Assembly: GCF_002018875.1 (NCBI RefSeq)
Contig: NZ_MVOL01000007.1
Coordinates: 310,001-374,000 of the forward strand
Length of the DNA: 64,000 bases
Direction: 5' to 3'
From: Pseudomonas sp. MF4836
GTDB lineage: Bacteria > Pseudomonadota > Gammaproteobacteria > Pseudomonadales > Pseudomonadaceae
Shown here in pieces: positions 1-7,717 of this stretch. The stretch's first letter is position 1. The number at the start of each line of letters is the position of its first letter. The position numbers and the translations under genes are program-made. The notes beneath the pieces were generated by a model. The model was not told the origin of the DNA, searched no databases, and saw only the letters and a program-made list of their open reading frames with translations.

Positions 1-1
1 C

Positions 2-211
2 GCCGCGGGCACCCAGGTGGCGCTGATCGACAGCGCCCGGCACGTGCATCTGCGCAGCATCCATATCGGCCTCGACCTTGGGGAGCGCCTGGTGATCGAC
101 CAGGGCCTGACGCCCGTCGACCAGGTCATCGACAACCCGCCGGACGCCCTGCGTGAAGGCGATCTGGTGCAACTGGCGGACGCCGGAGGTACCCATGCGC
201 CCAAGGCTTAA
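2..211 (+). CDS. Efflux pump periplasmic adaptor (membrane fusion protein), C-terminal end only
   Basis: The window opens inside this gene. Only the last 69 residues are visible, read in frame from base 2 to a TAA stop. The segment (GTQVALIDSARHVHLRSIHI, then GERLVIDQGL and a closing LREGDLVQL) looks like the membrane-proximal domain at the end of RND-type HlyD-family adaptors, which bridge an inner-membrane pump to an outer-membrane channel. It overlaps the next gene, an outer-membrane efflux lipoprotein, by 17 bases, so the two are probably translationally coupled parts of one exporter operon. The inner-membrane pump is not in the window, so the substrate cannot be told. Confidence 0.75.
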   Translation, partial: AAGTQVALIDSARHVHLRSIHIGLDLGERLVIDQGLTPVDQVIDNPPDALREGDLVQLADAGGTHAPKA

Positions 212-1610
212 GCCCCTGGCTGTGCTGCTGTTGCTGGGGTTGCACGGCTGCTCGCTGGCGCCCCATTACCAGGCGCCCACCGTCGACCTGCCGGCGCAGT
301 TTCGCGAACAGATCGCGGACGGGCCCTGGCACCCGGCCCATGCGCCCCAGGCGCTGGCCGAACCCTGGTGGCGGCTGTACCAGGACCCGCGCCTGGACAA
401 CCTGCAGCAGCGCCTGCTCAAGGCCAACCCGGACCTCGCCGCCGCCCTCGCCCACTACGACGGCGCCCAGGCCTATGCCAGCCAACTGCATGCCGGATTG
501 TTCCCGCAGATCAGCGCCAGTGCCCAACCCCTGCGCCAGAGTCAGTCCGACAGACGACCGCTGCGGGGCAGCACCCAGCCGTCGATCTACAACAGCAACA
601 CGGCGGGGTTTTCCCTGAACTTCGACCTCGACCTGTGGGGGCGGATTCGCAATCAGGCCGCAGCCGGCGATGCCCAGGCCCAGGCCTCCGGCGATGACCT
701 GGCGGCCGCGCGCCTGAGCCTGCAACAACAGTTGGCGAACCTCTATGTGCAGCTCGACGGCCTGGATGCCCAGAGCCGGATCTTGAGCAGCTCCCTCGAA
801 GATTACGCCCAGGCCTTGCAACTGACCCGCGACCGCTACCAGGGGCAGATCGCCTCGGAACTGGACCTGACCCGGGCCCAGAGCCAACTGGCCAGCGCCG
901 AGGCCGAACGGGACGAAGTGCGGGCGCAACGCAACCTCACCGAACACGCCATCGGTGAGCTGGTGGGCGAACCGGCCAGCACCTTCAGCCTCGCCCCCTC
1001 GTCACAATGGCTGAGCCTGCCGGCCATTCCCGCGCAACTGCCCAGTACCTTGCTGCAACGGCGACCGGACATCGCGGCGGCAGAACGTCGGGTGTATGCG
1101 GCCAATGCCGGTATCGGCGTGGCGCGCGCGGCGTGGTACCCGGACTTCAGCCTGACCGGGCTGCTCGGTGGCCAGACCCAGGGCGTGGGGAATCTGCTGG
1201 CGGCGGGCAATCGTTACTGGGCGTTGGGGCCGTTGATCAACCTGCCGATCTTCGATGGCGGGCGGCTCAGCGCCAATGAGCGATTGGCCCATGCCGAGTT
1301 TGAAGAAGCGGCGGCTCATTACCGGAGCCGAGTGCTCGGGGCGGTGCGCGAGGTGGAGGACAACCTGGGGCAATTGCGCGATTTGCGCCAGGAGGCGCTG
1401 GATCAGCAGGCGGCTGTCAATGCGGCCCAGCACACGCAGTTACTGGCCATGAACAGCTATCAAGCGGGGGCCGTCAGCTACCTGGATGTAGTGACAGCGC
1501 AGACCGCAGCCTTGCAGGCGCAGCGCAGTTTGCAAGCAGTGCAAACGCGAGAGTTGCAGGCTAGCGTTGGATTGGTGGTGGCGTTGGGTGGCGGGTGGAA
1601 AAGCGGCTGA
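195..1610 (+). CDS. Outer-membrane efflux lipoprotein, NodT/OprM family
   Basis: A 471-residue channel subunit of a tripartite efflux pump, giving the outer-membrane exit for substrates. The ATG at 195 was chosen over an upstream in-frame ATG at 153 because GGAGG lies at 185-189 and the protein then begins with a lipoprotein signal peptide: a leucine-rich core ending LHGCS, with the lipidated Cys near residue 19. Two tandem TolC-type repeats follow, seen in LLKANPDLAAALAHYDGAQA and in LLQRRPDIAAAERRVYAANA, the latter being a strong NodT-family signature. The length is normal. It overlaps the adaptor gene upstream, and no further pump gene follows it. Confidence 0.92.
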   Translation: MRPRLKPLAVLLLLGLHGCSLAPHYQAPTVDLPAQFREQIADGPWHPAHAPQALAEPWWRLYQDPRLDNLQQRLLKANPDLAAALAHYDGAQAYASQLHAGLFPQISASAQPLRQSQSDRRPLRGSTQPSIYNSNTAGFSLNFDLDLWGRIRNQAAAGDAQAQASGDDLAAARLSLQQQLANLYVQLDGLDAQSRILSSSLEDYAQALQLTRDRYQGQIASELDLTRAQSQLASAEAERDEVRAQRNLTEHAIGELVGEPASTFSLAPSSQWLSLPAIPAQLPSTLLQRRPDIAAAERRVYAANAGIGVARAAWYPDFSLTGLLGGQTQGVGNLLAAGNRYWALGPLINLPIFDGGRLSANERLAHAEFEEAAAHYRSRVLGAVREVEDNLGQLRDLRQEALDQQAAVNAAQHTQLLAMNSYQAGAVSYLDVVTAQTAALQAQRSLQAVQTRELQASVGLVVALGGGWKSG

Positions 1611-1646
1611 ACCCAGCAGGGGTTATGTGTGCTGAGGAAGCTTTTT

Positions 1647-1675
1647 GTGGCGAGGGAGCTTGCTCCCGCCGGGCC
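1647..1675. repeat. REP-type palindrome
   Basis: GGGAGC-TT-GCTCCC forms a perfect 6-bp stem at 1654-1667, inside the GTGGCGAGGGAGCTTGCTCC motif typical of intergenic REP sequences in fluorescent pseudomonads. A reversed copy occurs at 9831-9844 in this window. Confidence 0.8.
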
Positions 1676-1817
1676 GGGCTGGCGCTCCAGCGCGTAGCGG
1701 CCCCAAGACCTAGCGCCTCGGTTTTATGGGTGTACATATCCATTACTGCGGGCGTGGCGCCTATGGATTCCGCTCTTACAGCGGGTCACTTTGGAACAGC
1801 CGGAATGCCGGCCCAGT

Positions 1818-2209
1818 CCAAAGTAACCAAAGGGCTCTTGCCCCACCACTCGGTGCCTCGCCTAGGCTCGGCATGCCCTCCGGCCGGCCTGGACTGGCAC
1901 CTGCGCGTCCCCGCCCCTCCCCTAAAATCACCGCGCCTTTACTGGCCAGCGCAGCCTATGCCTCGGCAGCGGCCACAGGGCTTGCCTGCCTTGCTTTTGC
2001 TTTGGCTGTTGACCTTGCTTTTGATCTTGATCCACCCGCCCCTTCGGCAGGCCGAGTGGAGGTGTTCATCAGGGGATTGGCGCGCAGCGCCCTTCGACGC
2101 AGTCGAAGACGTCGCTGGAAGCGATGCCCCCTGAGGGACGCCGGAACGAGGGAACCCGAGCGCAGCGAGTGGCCGTACGCTTGGGGCGAGACCTTTTGGG
2201 TACTTTTGG
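1818..2209. repeat. MITE-like element with imperfect terminal inverted repeats
   Basis: The left end at 1818-1844 (CCAAAGTAACCAAAGGGCTC and on to CCCC) is closely matched by the reverse complement of 2183-2209 (CCAAAAGTACCCAAAAGGTC and on to CCCC). The interior is GC-rich with no credible gene. The sequence resembles an intergenic repeat I associate with many fluorescens-group genomes. It may be a non-autonomous mobile element. No target-site duplication was identified. Confidence 0.45.
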
Positions 2210-2340
2210 GGCGTTTGCCAAAAGTACCTCGCCGTAAGGGCGAAACCCTAAGCCGCCATCACCGCAGCAACGGATAAGCCCCCAAACCACCGGAAAAGCT
2301 AGGCCGACACAACCACTAAAACATCACGCCCAACACCCGG

Positions 2341-2369
2341 TTGCACCGCCCTGACAACCCCCCTATAGT
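2341..2369 (+). promoter_or_regulatory. Sigma-70-like promoter for the structured leader
   Basis: TTGCAC at 2341-2346 and TATAGT at 2364-2369 are separated by exactly 17 bases, a good -35/-10 pair. Transcription would start near 2376, just before the first hairpin of the leader (2377-2392). Confidence 0.6.
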
Positions 2370-2376
2370 TCGCCCT

Positions 2377-2609
2377 CGCGGCAAAATCCGCGAACGACCT
2401 TGGCCGGTCGAATATAGGAACGCATCAGCGTCCAAAACATCATTGCAGGCGCTTTTTTTGTGCCTGCAATTTTGTCTCATGGCGGCTGTGCGTGGGACAC
2501 CTTCGGGTGTGCCGGTTTCCTATAGCCGGTCGGCCAACCCGCGTACAGTTGCCACCCTTAATTCGCTTGGCCGCGAAAGGTGGTAGCTCAATTTATAGGA
2601 GCTACACAG
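2377..2609 (+). ncRNA. Structured 5' leader or antisense-type RNA, C4-like in layout
   Basis: About 230 untranslated bases precede the small gene at 2610 and fold into many helices. CGCGG/CCGCG (2377-2392) opens. A long closing stem pairs TTGGCCG (2400-2406) with CGGCCAA (2531-2537), and TATAGGAA (2413-2420) with TTCCTATA (2517-2524). Inside it are ATTGCAGGC/GCCTGCAAT (2442-2470) and ACACC-TTCG-GGTGT (2497-2510). After it, TGCCACC (2550-2556) can pair with GGTGGTA (2579-2585) around a TTCGC/GCGAA hairpin. The sense segments TTGGCCG and TATAGGA recur at 2567-2573 and 2594-2600, so the antisense arm has two alternative partners. The second partner covers the ribosome binding site. This layout recalls C4 antisense RNA of phages P1 and P7, but the assignment is inferred. 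Confidence 0.6.
2583..2605 (+). promoter_or_regulatory. Hairpin sequestering the ribosome binding site
   Basis: GTAGCTC (2583-2589) pairs with GAGCTAC (2599-2605). The Shine-Dalgarno AGGAG (2597-2601) lies in the loop and 3' arm of this stem, 8 bases before the ATG at 2610. Translation should therefore depend on whether the stem is open. Confidence 0.6.
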
Positions 2610-2891
2610 ATGACTGACCATCACCCCTCCCATTTCACCCCCGTCGACACCCACGACACCGAACACCCAGTGTTCTACATCAACACCCAGGCCCCCCTGA
2701 GCGACCTCGCCAGCAGCGCCGCCCACCGCTTCACCGTAGTGCGCGACCTGATGGACAGCCTCTCCAGCCTGCCATTAACAGACATCTCCGATTGCGACCT
2801 GACCCGCATCACCCGCAACGTGCACCTGCTAACCCGGGAAGGTTGCGCAGTGCTGGAAATCATCCAATGGCGAGCAGCACAAGAAAGCTGA
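2610..2891 (+). CDS. Small Pseudomonas protein of unknown function (DUF3077/DUF6124-like)
   Basis: A 93-residue acidic protein with no signal peptide or membrane segment. The N-terminal 30 residues are polar and His/Thr rich. The rest looks helical, with FYINTQAPLSDLASSAAHRF and VVRDLMDSLSSL followed by LTRITRNVHLLTREGCAVLE. The pattern of a short beta strand, then a conserved small-residue helix and a regulatory-looking second helix, is like the small DUF3077/DUF6124-type proteins found in several copies in Pseudomonas genomes. That assignment is from memory of the families. The start at 2610 is preferred to 2580 because AGGAG lies at 2597-2601. It is the only gene served by the structured leader just upstream. 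The function is unknown. Confidence 0.7.
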   Translation: MTDHHPSHFTPVDTHDTEHPVFYINTQAPLSDLASSAAHRFTVVRDLMDSLSSLPLTDISDCDLTRITRNVHLLTREGCAVLEIIQWRAAQES

Positions 2892-2921
2892 CCCTCGACA
2901 AAAAAGCCCATCACCGCGCCT

Positions 2922-2962
2922 GTACCGGCCAGCGCAGCCTCGTACCTCGCCAGCGGCTACAG
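2922..2962. repeat. REP-like intergenic repeat
   Basis: The stretch GGCCAGCGCAGCC followed by CCAGCGGCTACAGC is one copy of a repeat that recurs in the gaps near 4740, 12641, 12767, 18450, 19940 and 37220 of this window. Confidence 0.6.
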
Positions 2963-2968
2963 CACATA

Positions 2969-3937
2969 TCAAAGCGTTTTAGGACTCCAGAGTTGCACCG
3001 CCCGCGCATCCACAGGCTTGGGCAAAAGTTTTTCCTGATAGAAAGCATCAGCAATTTTCTGCTGCTCACCCAAAGCATCAGGCTTCACCACTTCCACCTT
3101 GTAAGTGCGCCGACTGTTGGCCAACTCCACAGTCGGCGCATCAAGGTTGCCCCACAGCGGCCCCAGCAATTTCGCCGCGTCCGCCGGGTGCGCCTTGACC
3201 CAAGTGCCGGTCTTCTGCAACTCGGCAAACACCTGGTTCAGCACCTCGGGATGGGCCTTGGCGTAATCATTGGAAGCCAGGTAATAGCGGCGATAACTGG
3301 CCAGGCCCTGGCCATCGTGCAGCACCCGCGCGCCCTGCTGGCGTTCGGCGCTGGCGACGAAGGGCTCCCAGGTGACCCAGGCGTCGACCTTGTGGGTCTC
3401 CAGGGCCGCGCGGCCATCGGCTGGAGTCAGGTACACCGGTTGGATATCGGCGAATGTCAGGCCAACGCTACGCAGCGCCGCGATCAGCAGGTAATGGCTG
3501 CCCGCAGCCTTGGTCACCGCAATGCGCTTGCCCTTGAGTTCGGCCAGGGTCTTGAGGGCCGAGTCCTTGGGCACCACGATCGACTGCGCGGCCGGCGATG
3601 GGGTTTCGCTGGCGAAATACGTCAGGTTGGCCCCCGCCGCCTGGGCGAATACCGGCACCGTGTCGGCGACGTCGGCGGAGATGTCGACGTTGCCCACATT
3701 CAGCGATTCCGCCAGGGGTAAGCCGCTGGTGAACTCATGCCAGGTGACATTGACGCCCTGGGCCGCCAGTTGTTTTTCCAGGGTGCCCTGGGCCTTGAGC
3801 ACCGCCAACAAGGTCGAGGATTTCTGGTAACCGATGCGCAGGTCGCTATCGGCCTGAGCATTGAGAGCCATGCCCAGCGCCAGGCCGGCCAGAGCGGTGA
3901 TCGACAAACTACGACGCAAAGCAAAGGGCAGACGCAT
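2969..3937 (-). CDS. ssuA: Aliphatic sulfonate ABC transporter, periplasmic binding protein (SsuA-like)
   Basis: A 322-residue periplasmic protein that would capture alkanesulfonates or related organosulfur compounds for ABC import. A Sec signal peptide covers about residues 1-29 and ends LNAQA. The mature part starts LRIGYQKSSTLLAVLKAQGT, the typical opening of SsuA/NrtA/TauA-type proteins, and continues with EFTSGLPLAESLNVGNVDI, PAAQSIVVPKDS, GKRIAVTKAAGSHYLLIAAL and VDAWVTWEPF. These are hallmarks of the SsuA branch. No ssuB, ssuC or ssuD lies beside it, so it must use a permease and ATPase encoded elsewhere. The upstream region on this strand is AT-rich. The exact substrate is uncertain. 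Confidence 0.88.
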   Translation of the reverse strand: MRLPFALRRSLSITALAGLALGMALNAQADSDLRIGYQKSSTLLAVLKAQGTLEKQLAAQGVNVTWHEFTSGLPLAESLNVGNVDISADVADTVPVFAQAAGANLTYFASETPSPAAQSIVVPKDSALKTLAELKGKRIAVTKAAGSHYLLIAALRSVGLTFADIQPVYLTPADGRAALETHKVDAWVTWEPFVASAERQQGARVLHDGQGLASYRRYYLASNDYAKAHPEVLNQVFAELQKTGTWVKAHPADAAKLLGPLWGNLDAPTVELANSRRTYKVEVVKPDALGEQQKIADAFYQEKLLPKPVDARAVQLWSPKTL

Positions 3938-3973
3938 GGGGGCGGACCTTCTGGAGGACAGGAAAGTCGCTAA

Positions 3974-4024
3974 AAGCTAATCGATCTAACAAACGGAAAA
4001 TAAATACTTTTTAAGAATTAGCTT
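3974..4024. promoter_or_regulatory. Inverted repeat upstream of the sulfonate-binding protein
   Basis: AAGCTAAT (3974-3981) and ATTAGCTT (4017-4024) are perfect inverted copies around an AT-rich spacer of 35 bases, between ssuA and the convergently placed end of the neighbouring lipoprotein gene. This is the promoter region of the ssuA-like gene. The repeat may be an operator or part of a terminator for the gene at 4047, which runs toward it. Confidence 0.35.
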
Positions 4025-4046
4025 AGGTTCGTGTGGCTGACGGGAC

Positions 4047-4607
4047 CTAACGATCACAGGGCGCCGAACCACCGTACTGAGTTTGCCGCAGGCAGAAATA
4101 GCCATTTTTCTTCAGGGTCAGCGGAGCCACGGCACAGGGCAGCACCGCCTGATTGACCTCGATCGACACGCGCTCGCCCTGCAGCTCGTGCGCGTCCAGC
4201 CGGAGCTCGCAGCTGCCGGCCTGGTCGCCGCCCAAGTAGCCGATGGTGTTGATCACCCGGTTGTCCAACTTGATCACCAAGGGGTTCTGCGCCGCCGAAC
4301 ACGCGGTGATGCTGGGGTAACTGGCCTTGATGCGCAGATGGTTGTCATCGCCGGTGGCCGCAGGGACCAGGGGAATGAACAGCAGCGACATCAGATGGTG
4401 GGACGGCGCGGACGTCACCTTCACATAGAGCGGCTCGGGCCCGCAGGCCAGCTTGAACGAGGTGCCCTCGTTGTACTTGCCGGTGCTGGCGTCCTGCCAA
4501 CCGCCGAGGCTGTCGGCCTTCCAGTCGTGGCCCCATTTGTAATCGATACAGCCACTCAGGCTCAGGGCCAGGGTCAGACAAAGCGCCATCCTGTGCATAG
4601 TCGGCAT
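4047..4607 (-). CDS. Lipoprotein of unknown function
   Basis: I do not recognise a family. With the ATG at 4607 the product is 186 residues and opens MPTMHRMALCLTLALSLSGC, a clear lipoprotein signal peptide with Cys at residue 20. Downstream ATGs at residues 4 and 7 are equally possible, and an upstream one would bury the signal. No strong ribosome binding site is visible. The mature protein begins IDYKWGHDWKADSLGGWQD and has six further cysteines, so disulfides are likely in the periplasm. It has no repeats or membrane segments beyond a short hydrophobic stretch (LMSLLFIPLVPAA). It stands alone between ssuA and the pyrimidine cluster, so context gives no functional hint. Confidence 0.7.
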   Translation of the reverse strand: MPTMHRMALCLTLALSLSGCIDYKWGHDWKADSLGGWQDASTGKYNEGTSFKLACGPEPLYVKVTSAPSHHLMSLLFIPLVPAATGDDNHLRIKASYPSITACSAAQNPLVIKLDNRVINTIGYLGGDQAGSCELRLDAHELQGERVSIEVNQAVLPCAVAPLTLKKNGYFCLRQTQYGGSAPCDR

Positions 4608-4739
4608 CCAGTGCGGGAAATTTTGCCAGTGTACGGCAACCTGAAATATGTCGTCGCTGTCGTTAGCCACCGACCGCGTTCGGAGGCTGGTTAACAGCGA
4701 TGCGCTGGGGTGTCGGGTGTCATCGAGTTGTTGAGGTTC

Positions 4740-4806
4740 AGCGCAGCCTTGCGCGCTCGGCAGCGGCTACAGGTGAGTGCTGTAGCCGCTGCCGAAAGCT
4801 GCGCTG
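4740..4806. repeat. Long REP-type palindrome, possibly also a transcription terminator
   Basis: CGGCAGCGGCTACAG (4758-4772) pairs perfectly over 15 bp with CTGTAGCCGCTGCCG (4780-4794) around a 7-base loop. AGCGCAGC (4740-4747) and GCTGCGCT (4799-4806) add an outer stem. It lies between two genes on the same strand and has no T-run on either side. This is the most complete copy of the repeat family scattered through the window. Confidence 0.75.
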
Positions 4807-4857
4807 GCCATTGGCGGCGCCGTGGTGAGTCGGACGCCGTTGAGTGGTTGCATGGCG

Positions 4858-6135
4858 CTAGCGGCGGGTGCCGGCGATGGTGGCGGAGGCCGCCAGCATC
4901 GCGCGCAGCAGCACGGCGCAGCCGGCCGCAAGGTCATCAGGAGCAGCGTTTTCGATTTCGTTGTGGCTGATGCCGCCTTCGCAGGGCACGAAGATCATCC
5001 CCGCCGGACCCAGTTCGGCGACGAAGATCGCGTCGTGCCCGGCACCGCTGACGATGTCCATATGGGACAGGCCCAAGCCCTGGGCCGCGCCGCGTACCGC
5101 TTCGATGCAGTCCGGGTTGAAGTACAGCGGCGGGAAGTCGGCGGTGGGCGTCAGTTCAAAGCTCAGGCCATGCTCCTCGCAGGTGCTGTCGATCACTTGC
5201 CGCACCTGGTCAATCATCGAGTCCAGGCGCGCCGGTTCCAGGTGGCGGAAATCCAGGGTCATGCGCACCTCACCCGGGATCACGTTGCGCGAGCCGGGAT
5301 AGGCTTGCAGGCAACCGACGGTGCCGCAGGCATGAGGTTGGTGCCCCAGGGCTGCGCGGTTGACGGCCGCAACCACCGCCGCCGCGCCGACCAGGGCGTC
5401 CTTGCGCAAGTGCATCGGGGTCGGTCCGGCGTGGGCTTCCACCCCGCGCAGCTTGAGGTCGAACCACTTCTGGCCGAGGGCGCCCATGACCACGCCGATG
5501 GTCTTGCGCTCGTCCTCGAGGATCGGCCCCTGCTCGATATGGGCCTCGAAATAGGCGCCCACCGGGTGCCCGCTGACCTTGCGCTGGCCGGCGTAGCCGA
5601 TGGCGTTCAGGGCCTCGCCGACGCTGACCCCGTCGACGTCGGTCTTGGCCAGGGTGTCCTCCAGGGTGAATTTCTCGGCGAACACCCCGGACCCCATCAT
5701 GCACGGCGGGAAGCGCGAGCCTTCTTCGTTGGTCCACACCACCACTTCCAGCGGTGCCTCGGTTTCCAGCTTGAGGTCGTTGAGGGTGCGCAACACTTCC
5801 ACCCCGGCCAGCACACCGAAGCAGCCGTCGAACTTGCCGCCGGTGGGCTGGGTGTCGATATGGCTGCCGGTCATCACCGGTGGCAGCCCTGGGTTACGCC
5901 CGGGACGGCGGGCGAAGATGTTGCCGATGCCGTCCACCGTGACCGTGCAACCGGCCTCCTCGCACCATTTCACGAACAGGTCCCGGGCCTGGCGATCGAG
6001 GTCGGTCAGGGCCAGGCGACAGACCCCGCCCTTGACCGTGGCCCCGAGCCTGGCCAGTTCCATGAGCGACTGCCACAGGCGGTCGCGGTTGATGTGCTGA
6101 TGGCTGGATTGCAGAACGTCGACGGCAGCGTTCAT
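4858..6135 (-). CDS. Zn-dependent hydrolase: N-carbamoyl-beta-alanine / N-carbamoyl amino acid amidohydrolase
   Basis: A 425-residue M20-family carbamoylase, last enzyme of the reductive pyrimidine route. It splits N-carbamoyl-beta-alanine (or a carbamoyl amino acid from a hydantoin) into the amino acid, CO2 and ammonia. The family motifs are in order: GSHIDTQPTGGKFDGCFG with the metal-binding His and Asp, WTNEEGSRFPP with the Glu pair, AYFEAHIEQGP, and near the C-terminus GGISHNEIEN with the last metal His. The ATG at 6135 is preceded by GAGGAGATCACC and avoids 22 unlike residues. The permease gene lies upstream on the same strand, dihydropyrimidinase and PreTA diverge, and together they make a complete pathway. 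Allantoate amidohydrolase is a related alternative. Confidence 0.9.
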   Translation of the reverse strand: MNAAVDVLQSSHQHINRDRLWQSLMELARLGATVKGGVCRLALTDLDRQARDLFVKWCEEAGCTVTVDGIGNIFARRPGRNPGLPPVMTGSHIDTQPTGGKFDGCFGVLAGVEVLRTLNDLKLETEAPLEVVVWTNEEGSRFPPCMMGSGVFAEKFTLEDTLAKTDVDGVSVGEALNAIGYAGQRKVSGHPVGAYFEAHIEQGPILEDERKTIGVVMGALGQKWFDLKLRGVEAHAGPTPMHLRKDALVGAAAVVAAVNRAALGHQPHACGTVGCLQAYPGSRNVIPGEVRMTLDFRHLEPARLDSMIDQVRQVIDSTCEEHGLSFELTPTADFPPLYFNPDCIEAVRGAAQGLGLSHMDIVSGAGHDAIFVAELGPAGMIFVPCEGGISHNEIENAAPDDLAAGCAVLLRAMLAASATIAGTRR

Positions 6136-6229
6136 GGTGATCTCCTCAGGCTTTTTTCTGATTGTGTGGGGCGACCCGAACCCGGGCCGCCTGGACTTCA
6201 TGCATCACCGCGAGCCAACAGGTGCAGGC

Positions 6230-7717
6230 TCAAACCGGGGTCTTGGCGGCCACCACCTGGGCATTGCGCAGGCTGCACAGGCCGTAGTAGAGGATGCCGC
6301 CCAGGGCCGAACCGGTGAACCAGCCGTAGCTGTAGAACCAGCTGAATGCGTCGCTGCCCAGGGACAGCAGGGTCAGCACCACCGGCACGGCAAAGGCGAT
6401 AAACCCGTTCCAGTTCCAGGCCGGGTACACGTCATCGCGGTAAAGGCCGGCCAGGTCCAGGCGTTGTTTCTTGATGATGAAATAGTCCACCACCATGATC
6501 CCGGCAATCGGCCCCAGCAGGCTGGAATAGCCCAGCAGCCAATTGGAGTACACGGTTTCCAGACTGACGTCGGAGATCAGCAGGCCCAGCTTTTTCAGCA
6601 GTTCATGGGCCATCAGGGCCAGGCCCACCAGGCCGGTGAGCAGCACCGCCTTGGTCCGCCCGATCAGCTTCGGCGCCAGGTTCTGGAAGTCATTGGTCGG
6701 CGAGACGATGTTGGCCGCGGTGTTGGTGGACAAGGTGGCGATGATGATCAGCGCCATGGCCAGGGCCACCCAGCCCGGGCTCTGGATATGGCCGATCAGG
6801 CTCACCGGATCGGACACGGTCACGCCCACCAGTTTCACCGAGGCGGCGGTCATCACCACGCCCAGGGCGGCGAACAGGAACATGGTCAGCGGCAGGCCGA
6901 AAATCTGCCCGAGGATCTGGTCTTTCTGGCTTTTGGCGTAGCGGCTGAAGTCGGGAATGTTCAGCGACAGCGTGGCCCAGAACCCGACCATCGCCGTGAG
7001 CCCGGCCATGAAGTAACTGGTGACGCTGGCGCCTTCGGGACGCTTGGGCGGGATCGCCAGCAATTCGCTCAACGACACATTGGGCAGGGCCCACACCAGC
7101 AGGCCGATGCCCACCGCCACCAGCAGTGGCGCGGACAGGGTTTCCAGCCACTTGATCGACTCGGCCCCGCGCAGCACCACCCACAGGTTGAGGGTCCAGA
7201 AGATCATGAAACCGATCACCTCGCCGGTGCCGCCCAGGGCCTTCCAGCCTTCGAAGATCGACCCCAGGAACAGGTGGATCGCCAGCCCGCCGAACATGGT
7301 CTGGATGCCGAACCAGCCGCAGGCCACCAGGGCCCGGATCAGGCATGGCACGTTGGAGCCGATGATGCCGAACGACGAGCGCAGCAACACCGGGAACGGA
7401 ATGCCGTACTTGGTGCCGGCGAAGGCGTTGAGGGTCAGGGGGATCAGCACGATGATGTTGGCCAGCAGGATCGCCAGCAGTGCCTCGCCGACGCTGAGGC
7501 CGAAATAGGCGGTCAGTACCCCGCCCAGGGTGTAGGTCGGCACGCAGATCGACATGCCGATCCACAGCGCGGTGATGTGCCATTTGTTCCAGGTGCGTTC
7601 ATGGACCTTGGTCGGGGCGATGTCGTGGTTATAACGGGGGCTGTCGAGTACGTCGCTGCCGGCGTCCAGCTCATACAAGCCTGCGCGCTCGGTCACTTGA
7701 GATCTGTTCTGTTGCAT
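6230..7717 (-). CDS. NCS1-family nucleobase/hydantoin:cation symporter
   Basis: A 495-residue inner-membrane permease with about 12 transmembrane segments. NCS1 signatures include HERTWNKWHITALWIGMSIC near the start, TYTLGGVLTAYFGLSVGEAL, GIPFPVLLRSSFGIIGSNVP, RALVACGWFGIQTMFGG and LSTNTAANIVSPTNDFQNL. The family imports uracil, allantoin, thiamin precursors or hydantoins with a cation. Its position between the carbamoylase gene (95 bases downstream) and divergent dihydropyrimidinase gene argues for uracil, thymine, dihydropyrimidines or hydantoins. The ATG at 7717 has GGAG five bases upstream. The longer in-frame ATG at 7753 has no ribosome binding site. Confidence 0.9.
   Translation of the reverse strand: MQQNRSQVTERAGLYELDAGSDVLDSPRYNHDIAPTKVHERTWNKWHITALWIGMSICVPTYTLGGVLTAYFGLSVGEALLAILLANIIVLIPLTLNAFAGTKYGIPFPVLLRSSFGIIGSNVPCLIRALVACGWFGIQTMFGGLAIHLFLGSIFEGWKALGGTGEVIGFMIFWTLNLWVVLRGAESIKWLETLSAPLLVAVGIGLLVWALPNVSLSELLAIPPKRPEGASVTSYFMAGLTAMVGFWATLSLNIPDFSRYAKSQKDQILGQIFGLPLTMFLFAALGVVMTAASVKLVGVTVSDPVSLIGHIQSPGWVALAMALIIIATLSTNTAANIVSPTNDFQNLAPKLIGRTKAVLLTGLVGLALMAHELLKKLGLLISDVSLETVYSNWLLGYSSLLGPIAGIMVVDYFIIKKQRLDLAGLYRDDVYPAWNWNGFIAFAVPVVLTLLSLGSDAFSWFYSYGWFTGSALGGILYYGLCSLRNAQVVAAKTPV

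Larger units (their letters stand above)
1611..2340. other. Long non-coding gap with a REP and a repeat element
   Basis: No convincing gene lies here. Open frames across 1595-2277 on the plus strand have no ribosome binding site, strange composition (Arg, Pro and Ala rich) and no family resemblance. The stretch holds one REP palindrome (1647-1675) and an element of about 390 bases bounded by imperfect inverted repeats (1818-1844 and 2183-2209). Both are described separately. Confidence 0.6.

Noticed and set aside
1595..2277. Plus-strand open frames in the gap after the efflux lipoprotein
   Set aside because: No ribosome binding site, unlikely composition, and they coincide with a REP and a repeat element.
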